The notes: generated by a model not told the origin, from the letters alone. A DNA stretch of 64,000 bases from Rutidosis leptorrhynchoides (GCF_046630445.1 NC_092333.1:1264001-1328000), one strand, 5' to 3'. Shown: positions 1 through 13,965, numbered from the stretch's first letter. Numbers and translations are program-made.

Positions 1-1
1 G

Positions 2-2014
2 TTCATCCAAGACTTTTCCAGAATAGCAAAACCCTTGACTGCATTAACGCATAAAGGGAAGAAATTTGAATGGAAGGATGAACAAGAGAAAGCGTTTCAG
101 TTATTGAAGAAAAAGCTAACTACGGCACCTATATTGTCATTGCCTGAAGGGAATGATGATTTTGTGATTTATTGTGACGCATCAAAGCAAGGTCTCGGTT
201 GTGTATTAATGCAACGAACGAAGGTGATTGCTTATGCGTCTAGACAATTGAAGATTCACGAGCAAAATTATACGACGCATGATTTGGAATTAGGCGCGGT
301 TGTTTTTGCATTAAAGACTTGGAGGCACTACTTATATGGGGTCAAAAGTATTATATATACTGACCACAAAAGTCTTCAACACATATTTAATCAGAAACAA
401 CTGAATATGAGGCAGCGTAAGTGGATTGAATTGTTGCATGATTACAACTTTGAGATTCGTTACCACCCGGGAAAGGCAAATGTGGTAGCCGATGCCTTGA
501 GCAGGAAGGACAGAGAACCCATTCGAGTAAAATCTATGAATATAATGATTCATAATAACCTTACTACTCAAATAAAGGAGGCGCAACAAGGAGTTTTAAA
601 AGAGGGAAATTTAAAGGATGAAATACCCAAAGGATCGGAGAAGCATCTTAATATTCGGGAAGACGGAACCCGGTATAGGGCTGAAAGGATTTGGGTACCA
701 AAATTTGAAGATATGAGAGAAATGGTACTTAGAGAAGCTCATAAAACCAGATACTCAATACATCCTGGAGCGGGGAAGATGTACAAGGATCTCAAGAAAC
801 ATTTTTGGTGGCCGGGTATGAAAGCCGATGTTGCTAAATACGTAGGAGAATGTTTGATGTGTTCTAAGGTCAAAGCTGAGCATCAGAAACCATCAGGTCT
901 ACTTCAACAACCCGAAATCCCAGAATGGAAATGGGAAAACATTACCATGGATTTCATCACTAAATTGCCAAGGACTGCAAGTGGTTTTGATACTATTTGG
1001 GTAATAGTTGATCGTCTCACCAAATCAGCACACTTCCTGCCAATAAAAGATGATGACAAGATGGAGAAGTTAGCACGACTGTATTTGAAGGAAGTCATCT
1101 CCAGACATGGAATACCAATCTCTATTATCTCTGATAGGGATGGCAGATTTATTTCAAGATTCTGGCAGACATTACAGCAAGCATTAGGAACTCGTCTAGC
1201 CATGAGTACTGCCTATCATCCACAAACTGATGGGCAGAGCGAAAGGACGATACAAATGCTTGAAGACATGCTACGAGCATGTGTTATTGATTTCGGAAAC
1301 AGTTGGGATCGACATCCACCGTTAGCAGAATTTTCCTACAACAACAGCTACCATTCAATCATTGAGATGGCGTCGTTTGAAGCACTTTATGGTAGAAAGT
1401 GCAGGTCTCCGATTTGTTGGAGTGAAGTGGGGGATAGACAGATTACGGGTCCGGAGATTATACAAGAAACTACCGAGAAGATCATCCAAATTCAACAACG
1501 GTTGAAAACCGCCCAAAGTCGACAAAAGAGCTACGCTGACATTAAAAGAAAAGATATAGAATTTGAAATTGGAGAGATGGTCATGCTTACAGTTGCACCT
1601 TGGAAAGGCGTTGTTCGATTTGGTAAATGAGGGAAATTAAATCCAAGGTATATTGGACCATTCAAGATTATTGATCGTGTCGGACCAGTAGCTTACCGAC
1701 TTGAGTTACCTCAACAACTCGCGGCTGTACATAACACTTTCCACGTCTCGAATTTGAAGAAATGTTTTGCTAAAGAAGATCTCACTATTCCGTTAGATGA
1801 AATCCAAATCAATGAAAAACTCCAATTCATCGAAGAACCCTTCGAAATAATGGATCGTGAGGTTAAAAGACTTAAGCAAAACAAGATACCAATTGTTAAG
1901 GTTCGATGGAATGCTCGTAGAGGACCTGAGTTCACCTGGGAGCGTGAAGATCAGATGAAGAAGAAATACCAGCATCTATTTCCAGAAGATTCGTCAACAC
2001 CTTCAACAGCTTAA
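2..2014 (+). pseudogene. Gypsy pol 3' part: RNase H, integrase, chromodomain
   Basis: The frame is open from the left edge to a TGA at 1628-1630 and then continues in the same frame to TAA at 2012-2014. It encodes the end of reverse transcriptase, then RNase H ([29 protein letters not shown]), then integrase with a His/Cys zinc finger ([10 protein letters not shown] ... CLMCSKVK). The integrase core has the D, D and E regions at ITMDF, SDRDGRF and SERTIQMLED. The C terminus has a GPFKI-type segment and a chromodomain ([13 protein letters not shown] ... [17 protein letters not shown]). The TGA falls where copy A2 has an arginine codon (FGKRGK), so a single C-to-T change explains it. The protein would have copied and integrated the element; this copy cannot make the full product without readthrough. 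Confidence 0.92.
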
Positions 2015-2049
2015 AATTTCGGGACGAAATTTATTTAACGGGTAGGTAC
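2014..2049 (+). promoter_or_regulatory. Hairpin plus PPT-like tract before the A1 3' LTR
   Basis: AAATTTCG, GGA and CGAAATTT (2014-2032) form a perfect 8-bp stem with a 3-base loop that begins at the last base of the pol stop codon. It is followed by TTTAACGGGTAGGTAC, which abuts the LTR at 2050. By position the purine-rich GGGTAGG is the plus-strand primer (PPT). The same block precedes the 3' LTRs of A2, B1 and B2, with a weaker form in C. Confidence 0.75.
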
Positions 2050-5000
2050 TGTAGTGACCCGAACTTTTCCATGTTTATATATATTAATTGAGATTGATAT
2101 TTACATGATTAAATTTTTCCAACATGTTAAGCAATCAAACTTGTTAAGACTTGATTACTTGAAATATGTTTCATATAGACAATTGACCACCCAAGTTGAC
2201 CGGCGATTCACGAACGTTAAAACTTGTAAAAACGACATGACGATATATATATATGGATATACATATGGTTAACATGAGATTATGATAAGTAAGTATCTCC
2301 ATAAGTATATTAACAATGAGTTATATACATATAAACAAGACTACTAACTTAAGGATTTCGAAACGAGACATATATGTAACGATTATCGTTGAAACGACAT
2401 TTAAATGTATATATATCATATTAAGATATATTAATATATCATAATATCATGATAATATAATAATTTAACATCTCATTAGATATGATAAACAATGGGTTAA
2501 CAACATTAATTGAGATCGTTAACTTAAAGGTTTCAAAACAACACTTACATGTAACGACTAACGATGACTTAACGACTCAGTTAAAATGTATATACATGTA
2601 GTGTATTTAGATGTATTAAAATACTTTTGGAAGACTTCAAGACATATATCAAAACACTCATACTTAACGAAAATGGTTACAGTTACTTTCCCATTCTTTT
2701 CTTTCATCAAGAATTCTAGTCGTATTCTTACCCGTATTATACACAGCTTCAAAACGTACTTACTATGGGTATATACCAATAGGAACTAGCATGGGATTCC
2801 ACTCTTGATTATGTCATGTATGACTAATCAATTTTAACTTCTACCATGAGCTAGTCAACTAACTAGAACTCCTTTTAACCCCACTCACCATTCACCAATT
2901 ACCACTCATCATTCACTCCATTTCACTTCCAATTCTCTTTCTAATTCTCTCTCAACACACACACACTATTATGAACGTATTTTTCCAGTAGTTAATCAAC
3001 ATCTTCATCAAAATTCACTTCAAGAATCAAGCTATAATCATCATAGGAAGAACACTTCAAGAACACTTCAAAAATCCCTTCAAGTTTACTAATTTACTTC
3101 CAAGCTTTCTAATCCATTCCAAGTAATCATCTAAGATCAAGAAACCTTTGTTATATACAGTAGGTTATCTTTCTTATTCAAGGTAATATTCATATTCAAA
3201 CTTTGATTCAATTTCTATAACTATAAACTATCTTAATTCGAGTAAAAATCTTACTTGAACTTGTTTTTGTGTCATGATCCTACTTCAAGAACTTTCAAGC
3301 CATCCAAGATCCTTTGAAGCTAGATCATTTCTTGTCACTTCCAGTAGGTTTACCTACTAAACTTGAGATAGTAATGATGTTCATAACATCATTCGATTCA
3401 TATATATAAAACTATCTTATTCGAAGGTTTAAACTCGTAATCACTAGAACATAGTTTAGTTAATTCTAAACTTGTTCGCAAACAAAAGTTAATCCTTCTA
3501 ACTTGACTTTTAAAATTAACTAAACACATGTTCTATATCTATATGATATGCTAACTTAATGATTTAAAACCTGGAAACACCGCGGGCTGTTTTGGGTTAG
3601 TTAATTAAAAACTATGATAAACTTTGATTTAAAAGTTGTTATTCTGAGAAAATGATTTTTATTATGAACATGAAACTATATCCAAAAATTATGGTTAAAC
3701 TCAAAGTGGAAGTATGTTTTCTAAAATGGTCATCTAGACGTCGTTCTTTCGACTGAAATGACTACCTTTACAAAAACGACTTGTAACTTATTTTTCCGAC
3801 TATAAACCTATACTTTTTATGTTTAGATTCATAAAATAGAGTTCAATATGAAACCATAGCAATTTGATTCACTCAAAACGGATTTAAAATGAAGAAGTTA
3901 TGGGTAAAACAAGATTGGATAATTTTTCTCATTTTAGCTACGTGAAAATTGGTAACAAATCTATTCCAACCATAACTTAATCAACTTGTATTGTATATTA
4001 TGTAATCTTGAGATACCATAGACACGTATACAATAATTCGACCTATCATGTCGACACATCTATATATATTTCGGAACAACCATAGACACTCTATATGTGA
4101 ATGTTGGAGTTAGCTATACAGGGTTGAGGTTGATTCCAAAATATGTATAGTTTGAGTTGTGATCAATACTGAGATACGTATACACTGGGTCGTGGATTGA
4201 TTCAAGATAATATTTATCGATTTATTTCTGTACATCTAACTGTGGACAACTAGTTGTAGGTTACCAACGAGGACAGCTGACTTAATAAACTTAAAACATC
4301 AAAATATATTAAAAGTGTTGTAAATATATTTTGAACATACTTTGATATATATGTATATATTGTTATAGGTTCGTGAATCAACCAGTGGCCAAGTCTTACT
4401 TCCCGACGAAGTAAAAATCTGTGAAAGTGAGTTATAGTCCCACTTTTAAAATCTAATATTTTTGGGATGAGAATACATGCAGGTTTTATAAATGATTTAC
4501 AAAATAGACACAAGTACGTGAAACTACATTCTATGGTTGAATTATCGAAATCGAATATGCCCTTTTTTATTAAGTCTGGTAATCTAAGAATTAGGGAACA
4601 GACACCCTAATTGACGCAAATCCTAAAGATAGATCTATTGGGCCTAAAAAACCCCATCCAAAGTATCGGATGCTTTAGTACTTCGAAATTTATATCATAT
4701 CCGAAGGGTGTCCCGGAATGATGGGGATATTCTTATATATATGCATCTTGTTAATGTCGGTTACCAGGTGTTCACCATATGAATGATTTTTATCTCTATG
4801 TATGGGATGTGTATTGAAATATGAAATCTTGTGGTCTATTGTTACGATTTGATATATATAGGTTAAACCTATAACTCACCAACATTTTTGTTGACGTTTT
4901 AAGCATGTTTATTCTCAGGTGATTATTAAGAGCTTCCGCTGTCGCATACTTAAATAAGGAAGAGATTTGGAGTCCATGCTTGTATGATATTGTGTAAAAA

Positions 5001-5261
5001 CTGCATTCAAGAAACTTATTTTGTTGTAACATATTTGTATTGTAAACCATTATGTAATGGTCGTGTGTAAACAGGATATTTTAGATTATCATTATTTGAT
5101 AATCTACGTAAAGTTTTTTAAACCTTTGTTGATGAAATAAAGGTTATGGTTTGTTTTAAAATGAATGCAGTCTTTGAAAAACGTCTCATATAGAGGTCAA
5201 AACCTCGCAACGAAATCAATTAATATGGAACGTTTTTAATCAATATGAACGGGACATTTCA
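2050..5261 (+). repeat. 3' LTR of A1
   Basis: The 3212-bp LTR begins TGTAGTGACCC and ends GACATTTCA. It is homologous to the A2 LTR at 25653-29777 in reverse complement. The last ~900 bases (from about 4364) also match the 3' part of B-family LTRs (for example 60031-60946). About 4020-4260 matches B internal sequence (43320-43560). No plausible coding region is seen in it. Confidence 0.88.
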
Positions 5262-5681
<420 letters not shown>

Positions 5682-7932
5682 GATATGATATGTCAAAGCA
5701 TTGTATACGTGTCTATGGTAACCCAAGATTACATAATATATGTTAGAATACATGTATAATACAATATAAGTTAGTTAAGTTATGATTTGTATATAGATTT
5801 GTTACAAATTTCACGTAGCTACAACAAGCAAAATTATCCAATCTTGTTTTACCCATAACTTCTTCGTTTTAAATCCGTTTCGAGTGATTCAATTTGCTAT
5901 GGTTTCATAATGAAATGAAATTTATGAAACTAAACAGAAAAAGTATAAGTTTATAGTCGGAAATACAGGTTACAAGTCAATATTGTAAGAGGTAGTCATT
6001 TCAGTCGAAAGAACGACGTCTTGATGACCATTTTGAAAAACATACTTCCACTTTGAGTTTAACCATGATTTTTGGATATAGTTTCATGTTAATAATAAAA
6101 ATCATTTTCCCAGAAGAACAACTTTTAAATCAAAGTTTATTATAGTTTTTAATTATCAAACCCAAAACAGCCCGCGGTTTTACTACGACGGCGTATGTCC
6201 AATTTTACGGTGTTCATCGTGTTTCCAGGTTTTAAATCATTAAGTTAGCATATCATATAGATATAGAACATTTGTTTAGTTGATTTTAAAAGTCAAGTTA
6301 GGAGGATTAACTTTATTTGCGAACAAGTTTAGAATTGACTAAACTATGTTCTAGTGATTACAAGTTTAAATCATCGAATAAGATAGTTATGTATATATGA
6401 ATCGAATGATGTTATGAACATCATTACTACCTCAAGTTTAGTAGGTAAACCTACTGTAAGTGATAATAAATGATCTAGCTTCACAGGATCTTGGATGGCT
6501 TGAAAGTTCTTGAAGTAGAATCATGACACGAAAACAAGTTCAAGTAAGATTTTTACTCGAATTAAGATAGTTTATAGTTATAGAAATTGAATCAAAGTTT
6601 GAATATGAGTATTACCTTGAATAAGAAATATAACCTACTATAAATAACAAAGGTTTCTTGATCTTAGATGATTACTTGGAATGGATTTGAAAGCTTGGAA
6701 GTAGACTTGCAAACTTGAAAGTATTCTTGATTTTATGAAACTAGAACTTATAGAATTTATGAAGAACACTTAGAACTTGAAGATAGAACTTGAGAGAGAT
6801 TAATTAGATGAAGAAAATTGAAGAATGAAAGTGCCTGTATGTGTTTTTGGTCGTTTGTATATGGATTAGATATAAAGGAAGTGTAAGTTTGTTTTCTTGT
6901 AAATAATTCATGAATGATTTATAATACTTTTGTAATTTTGTGAGATATTTCATGCTAGTTGCCAAATGATGGTTCCCACATATTTGATGACTCATTAAGG
7001 GCTGCTAAGAGCTGATCATTGAATATATATACCAATAGTATATACAATTAGAAGATGGGTATTGTACGAGTATGAGTACCGAACGAATACGAGTAGAATT
7101 CTTGATGAAAATGTATGAGAATGCAATTGTAACCAATTTTGTTAAGTACAAGTATTTTGATATGTGTCTTGAAGTCTTCCAAAAGTATATTAATACATCT
7201 TAATACACTACATATATATACATTTTAATTGAGTCGTTAAGTCATCGTTAGTCGTTACATGTAAGTGTTGTTTTGAAACCTTTAAGTTAACGATCTCATG
7301 TAATGTTGTTTACCCATTGTTTATTATATCTAATGAGATGTTAAATTATTACATTATCATGATATTATGATGTATGAATATATCTTAATATGATTTATAT
7401 ACATTAAAATGTCGTTACAACGATAATCGTTACATATATGTCTCGTTTCAAAATTCTTAAGTTAGTAGTCTTGTTTTACATATGTAGTTCATTGTTAACA
7501 TACTTAATGATATATATAATTATCATTTTATCATATTAAATATAGTGTCACAATATCTTAATATGATACATATGTATTTATTAAGACGTTGTTATAACAA
7601 TAATCGTTATATATATCGTTTCGAGTTTCTTAACTTAGTAGTCTCATTTTTATGTATATAACTCATTATTAATATAACTAATGAGATACTTACTTATCAT
7701 AATATCATGTTAACTATATATATATCCATATATATATATCATCATATAGTTTTTACAAGTTTTAACGTTCGTGAATCGCCGGTCAATTTGGGTGGTCAAT
7801 TGTCTACATGAAACCTATTTCAATTAATCAAGTCTTAACAAGTTTAATTGCTTAACATGTTGAAAACACTCAATCATGCAAATATAGTTTTCATTTAATA
7901 TATATAATCATGTAAAAGTTCGGGTCACTACA
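5682..7932 (-). repeat. Truncated 3' LTR of A2
   Basis: This 2251-bp segment is collinear with 26817-29777 of the right-hand A2 LTR, which additionally contains the hAT insertion and a longer TA tract. It ends GGTCACTACA at 7932. The missing portion corresponds to 25653-26816 and lies at the scarred 5262-5681 junction. Confidence 0.86.
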
Positions 7933-7968
7933 GTACCTACCCGTTAAATAAATTTCGTCCCGAAATTT
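7933..7968 (-). promoter_or_regulatory. Hairpin plus PPT-like tract before the A2 3' LTR
   Basis: Read on the minus strand, the 8-bp stem with a 3-base loop (7950-7968) is followed by ATTTAACGGGTAGGTAC, which abuts the LTR at 7932. It has the same arrangement as 2014-2049. The pol stop codon (TAA, 7969-7971) lies immediately upstream. Confidence 0.75.
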
Positions 7969-9421
7969 TTAAGCAGTTGGAGGTGTTGACGCATCTTCTA
8001 GAAATAGGTGCGGGTATTTCAGTTTCATTTGATCTTCACACTCCCAGGTGAATTCGGTTCCTCTATGAGCATTCCATCGAACCTTAACAATTGGTATTTT
8101 ATTTTGCTTAAGTTTTTTAACCTCACGATCCATTATTTCAATGGGTTCTTCGATGAATTGAAGTTTTTCATTGATTTGGATTTCGTCTAATGGAATAGTG
8201 AGATCTTATTTAGCAAAACATTTCTTCAGATTCGAGACATGAAAAGTATTATGTACCCCGGCGAGTTATTGAGGTAAGTCAAGTCGGTAAGCTACTGGTC
8301 CAGCACGATCTATAATCTTGAATGGTCTAATGTACCTTGGATTCAGTTTCCCCCGTTTACCAAATCGAACAACGCCTTTCTAAGGTGAAACCTTAAGCAT
8401 GACCATCTCTCCAATTTTAAATTCTATATCTTTTCTCTTAATGTCCGCGTAGCTCTTTTGTCTACTTTGGGCGGTTTTCAACCGTTGTTGAATTTGAATG
8501 ATTTTCTCGATAGTTTCTTGGATTATCTCCGGACCCGTAATTTGTCTATCTCCGACTTCACTCCAACAAATCGGAGACCTGCACTTTCTACCATAAAGTA
8601 CTTCAAACGGCGCCATCTCAATACTTGAATGGTAACTGTTGTTGTAGGAAAATTCTGCTAACGGTAGATGTCGATCCCAACTGTTTCTGAAATCAATAAC
8701 ACATCAGTTTCCTTTCAATTTTCCTATCAGTTTATGGATGATAGGCAGTACACATGTCTAGACGAGTTCCCAATACTTGCTGTAATGTCTGCCAGAATCT
8801 TGAAACAAATCTGCCATCTCTATCAGAGATAATAGAGACTGGTATTCCATGTCTGGAGACAACTTCCTTCAAGTATAAACGTGCCAATTTTTCCATTTTA
8901 TCATCTTCTCTTATTGGCAAAAAGTGTGCTGACTTGGTGAGACGATCGACTATTACCCAAATAGTATCATAACCACTTGCAGTCCTTGGCAATTTAGTAA
9001 TAATACCCATGATAATGTTTTCCCATTTCCATTCCGAGATTTCGGGTTGTTGAAGTAGACCTGATGGTTTCTGATGTTCAGCTTTGACCTTAGAACACGT
9101 TAAACATTCTCCTATGTATCTATCAATATCGGCTTTCATACCCGGCCAGCAAAAGTGTTTCTTGAGATCTTTGTACATCTTTACCGCTCCGGGATGTATT
9201 GAGTATCTGGTTTTATGTGCTTCCTTAAGTACCATTTCTCTCACATCTCCAAACTTTGGTACCCAAATTATTTCAGCCCTATACCGGTTTCCGTCTTCCC
9301 GAATATTTAGATGTTTCTCCGATCCTTTGGGTATTTCATTCCTCAACTTTTCTTCTTTTAAAACTCCCTGCTGCGCCTCCTTTATTTGAGTAGTAAGGTT
9401 AGTACGAATAACTATATTCAT
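7969..9421 (-). pseudogene. A2 integrase and chromodomain, frameshifted
   Basis: The integrase part (9421-8732) has the [10 protein letters not shown] ... CLTCSKVK zinc finger and the SDRDGRF motif. It then loses frame near 8617-8731, resumes at 8616 ([20 protein letters not shown]) and meets a TAG near 8380 where A1 has tryptophan (APWKGV). The chromodomain segment follows to TAA at 7969-7971. Relative to the RT segment the integrase is shifted by a one-base deletion near 9425. Closely similar to A1 at the protein level. It cannot make a functional integrase. Confidence 0.85.
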
Positions 9422-9426
9422 AGATT

Positions 9427-10866
9427 TTACCGCATAGGTTCTCTGTCCTTTCTACTCAGAGCGTTGGCTACCACATTCGCCTTCTCCAGGTGGTAACGAA
9501 TCTCAAAATCGTAATCGTTCAATAGTTCAACCCACCTACGCTGCCTCATGTTCAGTTGTTTCTGATCAAATATGTGTTGGAGACTTTTGTGGTCGGTATA
9601 TATAATACTTTTGACCCCATATAAGTAGTGCCTCCAAGTCTTTAATGCAAAAATAACCGCGCCTAATTCCAAATCATGTGTCGTATAATTCTGCTCGTGA
9701 ATCTTCAATTGTCTAGACGCATAAGCAATTACCTTCGTTCGTTGCATTAATACACAACCGAGGCCTTGCTTTGAAGCGTCACAATATATCACAAAATCAT
9801 CGTTCCCTTCAGGAAATGACAATATAGGTGCCGTAGTTAACTTTTTCTTCAATAATTGAAACGCTTTCTCCTGCTCATCCTTCCATTCAAATTTCTTCCC
9901 TTTATGCGTTAATGCAGTCAAGGGTTTTGCTATTTTGGAAAAATCTTGGATGAACCTTCTGTAGTAACCAGCCAGTCCTAAAAATTGGCGTATATGCTTC
10001 GGAGTTTTCGGGGTTTTCCACTTTTCAACGGTTTTAATATTTGCTGGATCTACCTGAATACCTTCTTTGTTCACTATGTGACCGAGGAATTGAACCTCTT
10101 CCAACCAAAATGCACACTTTGAAAATTTTGCATACAGTTGTTCCTTCCTCAATAATTCTAGCACTTTTCTCAAATGTTCTTCGTGCTCTTGATCATTCTT
10201 TGAGTAAATGAGTATGTCATCGATGGAAACAATGATAAACTTGTCAAGATATGGCCCACACACTCGGTTCATGAGGTCCATGAACACAGCTGGTGCGTTA
10301 GTCAATCCAAACGGCATAACCATAAACTCGTAATGACTGTAACGCATTCTGAAAGCAGTCTTTGGAATATCATCCTCCTTCACCTGCATTTGATGATACC
10401 CGGAACGTAAATCGATCTTCGAATAAACCGACGAGCCTTGTAGTTGATCAAATAAATCGTCGATTCTCGGTAGTGGATAACGGTTCTTGATGGTAAGTTT
10501 GTTCAACTCTCGGTAGTCGATACACAATCTGAATGTACCATCCTTCTTTTTGACAAACAAAACAGGAGCTCCCCACGGTGATGTACTTGGTCGAATGAAA
10601 CCACATTCTAACAGTTCTTGTAGTTGAATTTGTAATTCCTTCATTTCACTAGGTGCGAGTCTGTAAGGAGCACGAGCTATTGGTGCAACTCCCGGTACAA
10701 GATCTATTTGGAATTCAATGGATCGATGTGGGGGTAGTCCCGATAATTCTTTCGGAAATACGTCGGGAAATTCTTTTGCGACGGGAACATCACTGATGTT
10801 CTTTTCTTCTGGTTTGACTTCTTCGATGTGTGCTAGAATGACATAGCAACCTTTTCTTATTAGTTT
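9427..10866 (-). pseudogene. A2 reverse transcriptase and RNase H
   Basis: This long open segment is in the same frame as protease and gag. The RT shows [19 protein letters not shown], the LPRIDDLF region, MPFGLTNAP and [11 protein letters not shown] with both catalytic aspartates. RNase H follows ([23 protein letters not shown]). It ends at a TAA caused by a one-base deletion relative to A1 just after REPMR. The upstream boundary is an in-frame TAA at 10867-10869, so a full polyprotein is not possible. The RT core itself looks undamaged. Confidence 0.9.
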
Positions 10867-11322
10867 TTACTCCTTCAAACTACTAATAAGATTTAACTTC
10901 GCGTTGTTCTTTTCTCCGTACACCATTAAAGGTTTTCCTTTTTCGCGCATAATGCGAATCGCATTTTTGTAACAAATGACCTCTGCTCTCACCTTTTTCA
11001 ACCAGTCCATACCAATTATTATGTCAAAACTCCCTAACTCGACTGGTATTAAGTCAATCTTAAACGTTTCGTCAACCAGTTTAATTTCTCTATCCCGACA
11101 TACTTTATCTGCTGTAATTAGTTTACCGTTTGCTAATTCGAGTAAAAATTTATTATCCAAAGGCATTAATGGACAATTTAATTTGGCACAAAAATCTCTA
11201 CTCATATAGCTTCTATCCGCACCCGAATCAAATAAAACATAAGCAGATTTATCGACAATAAGAAATGTACCCGTAACAAGCTCCGGGTCTTCCTACGCTT
11301 CTGCCGTATTAATGTTGAAGAC
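10867..11322 (-). pseudogene. A2 retroviral-type aspartic protease
   Basis: The minus-strand frame holds the active-site motif LFDSGADRSYMS just above 11205, followed by LELANGKLI and the IIGMDWLKK region typical of gypsy proteases. It is in frame with gag upstream and RT downstream. Stops are TGA at 11323-11325, TAG at 11293-11295 and TAA at 10867-10869. The first two are readily explained as C-to-T changes of CGA and CAG codons. The protease would have cut the Gag-Pol polyprotein. Confidence 0.82.
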
Positions 11323-11901
11323 TCATCCACGAGCTTGCCCATTATTATTCCCTTGATTAGGGCATGCTTTGCTGAAATGGCCCAGCTTTCCGCATCCGTA
11401 ACAAATAATGGAATTATTTGTTTTGTTATTTTTATATGCCTTTGGTCCATAGACATCACACTTCGTTACACTATCTCCGGTTCTATTACACTTGGTACAC
11501 ACTACTACACAGAACTTATCTAGATGATACCCTCCACACCTTAGACATTTATTGTTTTGGTTGTTGTTGCCATTGTTGTTATTAATTTGGTTGTTGTTGT
11601 GATTGTTATTGTTGTTAGGACGGTTATTGTGGTTGTTGTTGTTGTTGGGATAGTTGTTGTTGCGTTTGTTTTTGCGAAAAATGGGGCGATTGTAGTTGTG
11701 ATTGCTGTGTTGGTTGTTGAAGCGATAGTTACTGTTGTTTTGCTGGTGACTCTTGTCACTGTTTTCTTCCCACTTCCTCTTGACTTGTTTCGTGTTAGCT
11801 TCTTCGGCCGCCTGCTCTTTAATTCTTCCCTCAATCTGATTTATGAGTTTATAAGCCATTCGACTTGCCTTTTGTATGGAGGCGGGCTCGTGTGAACTCA
11901 C
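11323..11901 (-). pseudogene. A2 gag, C-terminal half (split by B2)
   Basis: From 11901 the frame encodes a lysine/glutamine-rich segment, a very asparagine-rich linker, an atypical Cys/His cluster (CLRCGGYHLDKFC) and a canonical zinc knuckle CYGCGKLGHFSKAC. The zinc knuckle binds the packaged RNA. The ATG at 11901 is not a true start: it arises at the B2 insertion, and the preceding gag sequence lies at 23033-23652. Removing B2 and one target copy keeps the gag frame. The frame ends at TGA (11323-11325), in line with protease. Confidence 0.86.
11897..11901. repeat. Target-site duplication of B2, left copy
   Basis: CTCAC directly precedes the B2 LTR start (TGAAAGGACC). The right copy at 23033-23037 is TTCAC, one transition different. 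Five bases is the length expected for gypsy integration. Confidence 0.7.
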
Positions 11902-12895
11902 TGAAAGGACCCGTCCTAATCCATCCGGACGAAGTCCATATCGATTATAAACGATTCACAACAGTTGATTACATCGCGAGGTACTTGACCTCTATATGAT
12001 ACATTTTACAAACATTGCATTCATTTTTGAAAAGACAATCTTTCATTACATCGAAAGTTGACGGCATGCATACCATTTCATAATATATCTAACTATAGTT
12101 GACTTAATAATAATCTTAATGAACTCAATGACTCGAATGCAACGTCTTTTGAAATATGTTATGAATGACTCCAAGTAATATCTCTAAGATGAACAAATGC
12201 ACAGCGGAAGATTTCTTTCGTACCTGAGAATAAACATGCTTTAAAGTGTCAACCAAAAGGTTGGTGAGTTCATTAGTTTAACATAAATAATCATTTCATA
12301 ATTTTAATAGACCACAAGATTTCATAATTCCATTTCTCATAAATATACGTCCCATGCATAGAGACAAAAATATCATTCATATGGATTGAACACCTGGTAA
12401 CTGACATTCACAATATGCATATAAGAATATCCCCATCATTCCGGGATCCTCCTTCGGACATGATATAAATTTCGAAGTACTAAAGCATCCGGTACTTTGG
12501 ATGGGGCTTGTTGGGCCCGATAGATCTATCTTTAGAGTTCGCGTCAATTAGGGTGTCTGTTCCCTAATTCTTAGATTACCAGACTAAAAAGGGGCATATT
12601 CGATTTCGATCATTCAACCATATAAAGTAGTTTCGATTACTTGTGTCTATTTCGTAAAACATTTATAAAAATTGCGCATGTATTCTCAGCCCAAAAATAT
12701 AAAGGGTAAAAAGGTAAATGAAACTCACCTAATGTATTTTGTAGTAAAAATACATATGACGATATTGAACAATGCAGGGTTGACCTCGGATTCACGAACC
12801 TAAATCATTCGTATTTTCATTAATACATATAATCGTATTCGAATAAGTTTGTATTTATAAGTTGTTAATTATACATTTTTATTTTAAATAAATAA

Positions 12896-13082
<187 letters not shown>

Positions 13083-13417
13083 CATGAATTCATCCTGTAT
13101 ATATAGATATTAATTTTTGTGATGTTATATGTATTAAATATATCATTTGTTTTAAAATAGTAATAATAATAATAGTATCATAATCTTAGTAATGGTAAAA
13201 ATAAAAATAACAATACTTATTATCACCAATAAAGGTAATAGTGTTAATAACTCTGTTACTAATAATAGTAATGATATTAGTAATAATAATTATAAAAATA
13301 TTAATTTTACTGTTAACGATAATTATAATAAAGATTTTTTTTTTAATTTATATAATAACACTTATGATAATGTTAATAACAATAATAATTATAATGATTC
13401 GGTCATAATGATGATGA

Positions 13418-13419
13418 TG

Positions 13420-13497
<78 letters not shown>

Positions 13498-13622
13498 GAT
13501 AGTATTTTTAGAGGGTTACTAATATTTATAAAAATCACATCAGATTATATTTTTGTCATAATAATATTAATAATAATAGTTATAACAATCATAATAATAC
13601 TAATAACATTTTAAGTGATAAA

Positions 13623-13685
<63 letters not shown>

Positions 13686-13830
13686 CATAATAATAATAAT
13701 AATAATTATATAAATAATACTAATGGTATTAACCTTTATAATACCAACATTTTTGATAATAATAATAATTATAATTCATGTAATGATAACAAAAATTAAT
13801 AATAATAATGATATCAACAAAACAATAATC

Positions 13831-13928
<98 letters not shown>
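13418..13928. repeat. Clustered (ATA)n trinucleotide arrays
   Basis: Three long ATA arrays (about 13418-13496, 13627-13690 and 13835-13928) are separated by AT-rich spacers. The 5' LTR of the same element keeps only one short array (20916-20994), so the arrays have collapsed or expanded by slippage or recombination. Confidence 0.95.
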
Positions 13929-13929
<1 letters not shown>

Positions 13930-13965
13930 TTTTAATAAGAACTACCTCACAAGGGAAAGAGTCCC

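Larger units (their letters stand above)
1..5261 (+). mobile_element. Ty3/gypsy chromovirus copy A1, 3' part
   Basis: This is the 3' end of a plus-strand LTR retrotransposon whose 5' part lies outside the window. The order seen is RNase H, integrase and chromodomain coding sequence (to 2014), a hairpin and PPT-like tract (2014-2049), then a 3' LTR (2050-5261) that starts TGTAGTGACCC and ends GACATTTCA. The integrase followed by a C-terminal chromodomain places it among plant chromoviruses. The 3.2-kb LTR and methionine-tRNA primer site of its sister copy fit the Tekay/Del group, which is inference. A stop codon in the integrase region makes this copy defective. No target duplication can be read because the 5' LTR is missing. 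Confidence 0.9.

Noticed and set aside
11557..11895. Val-rich plus-strand frame opposite A2 gag
   Set aside because: Shadow of the Asn-rich gag linker (AAC read as GTT).
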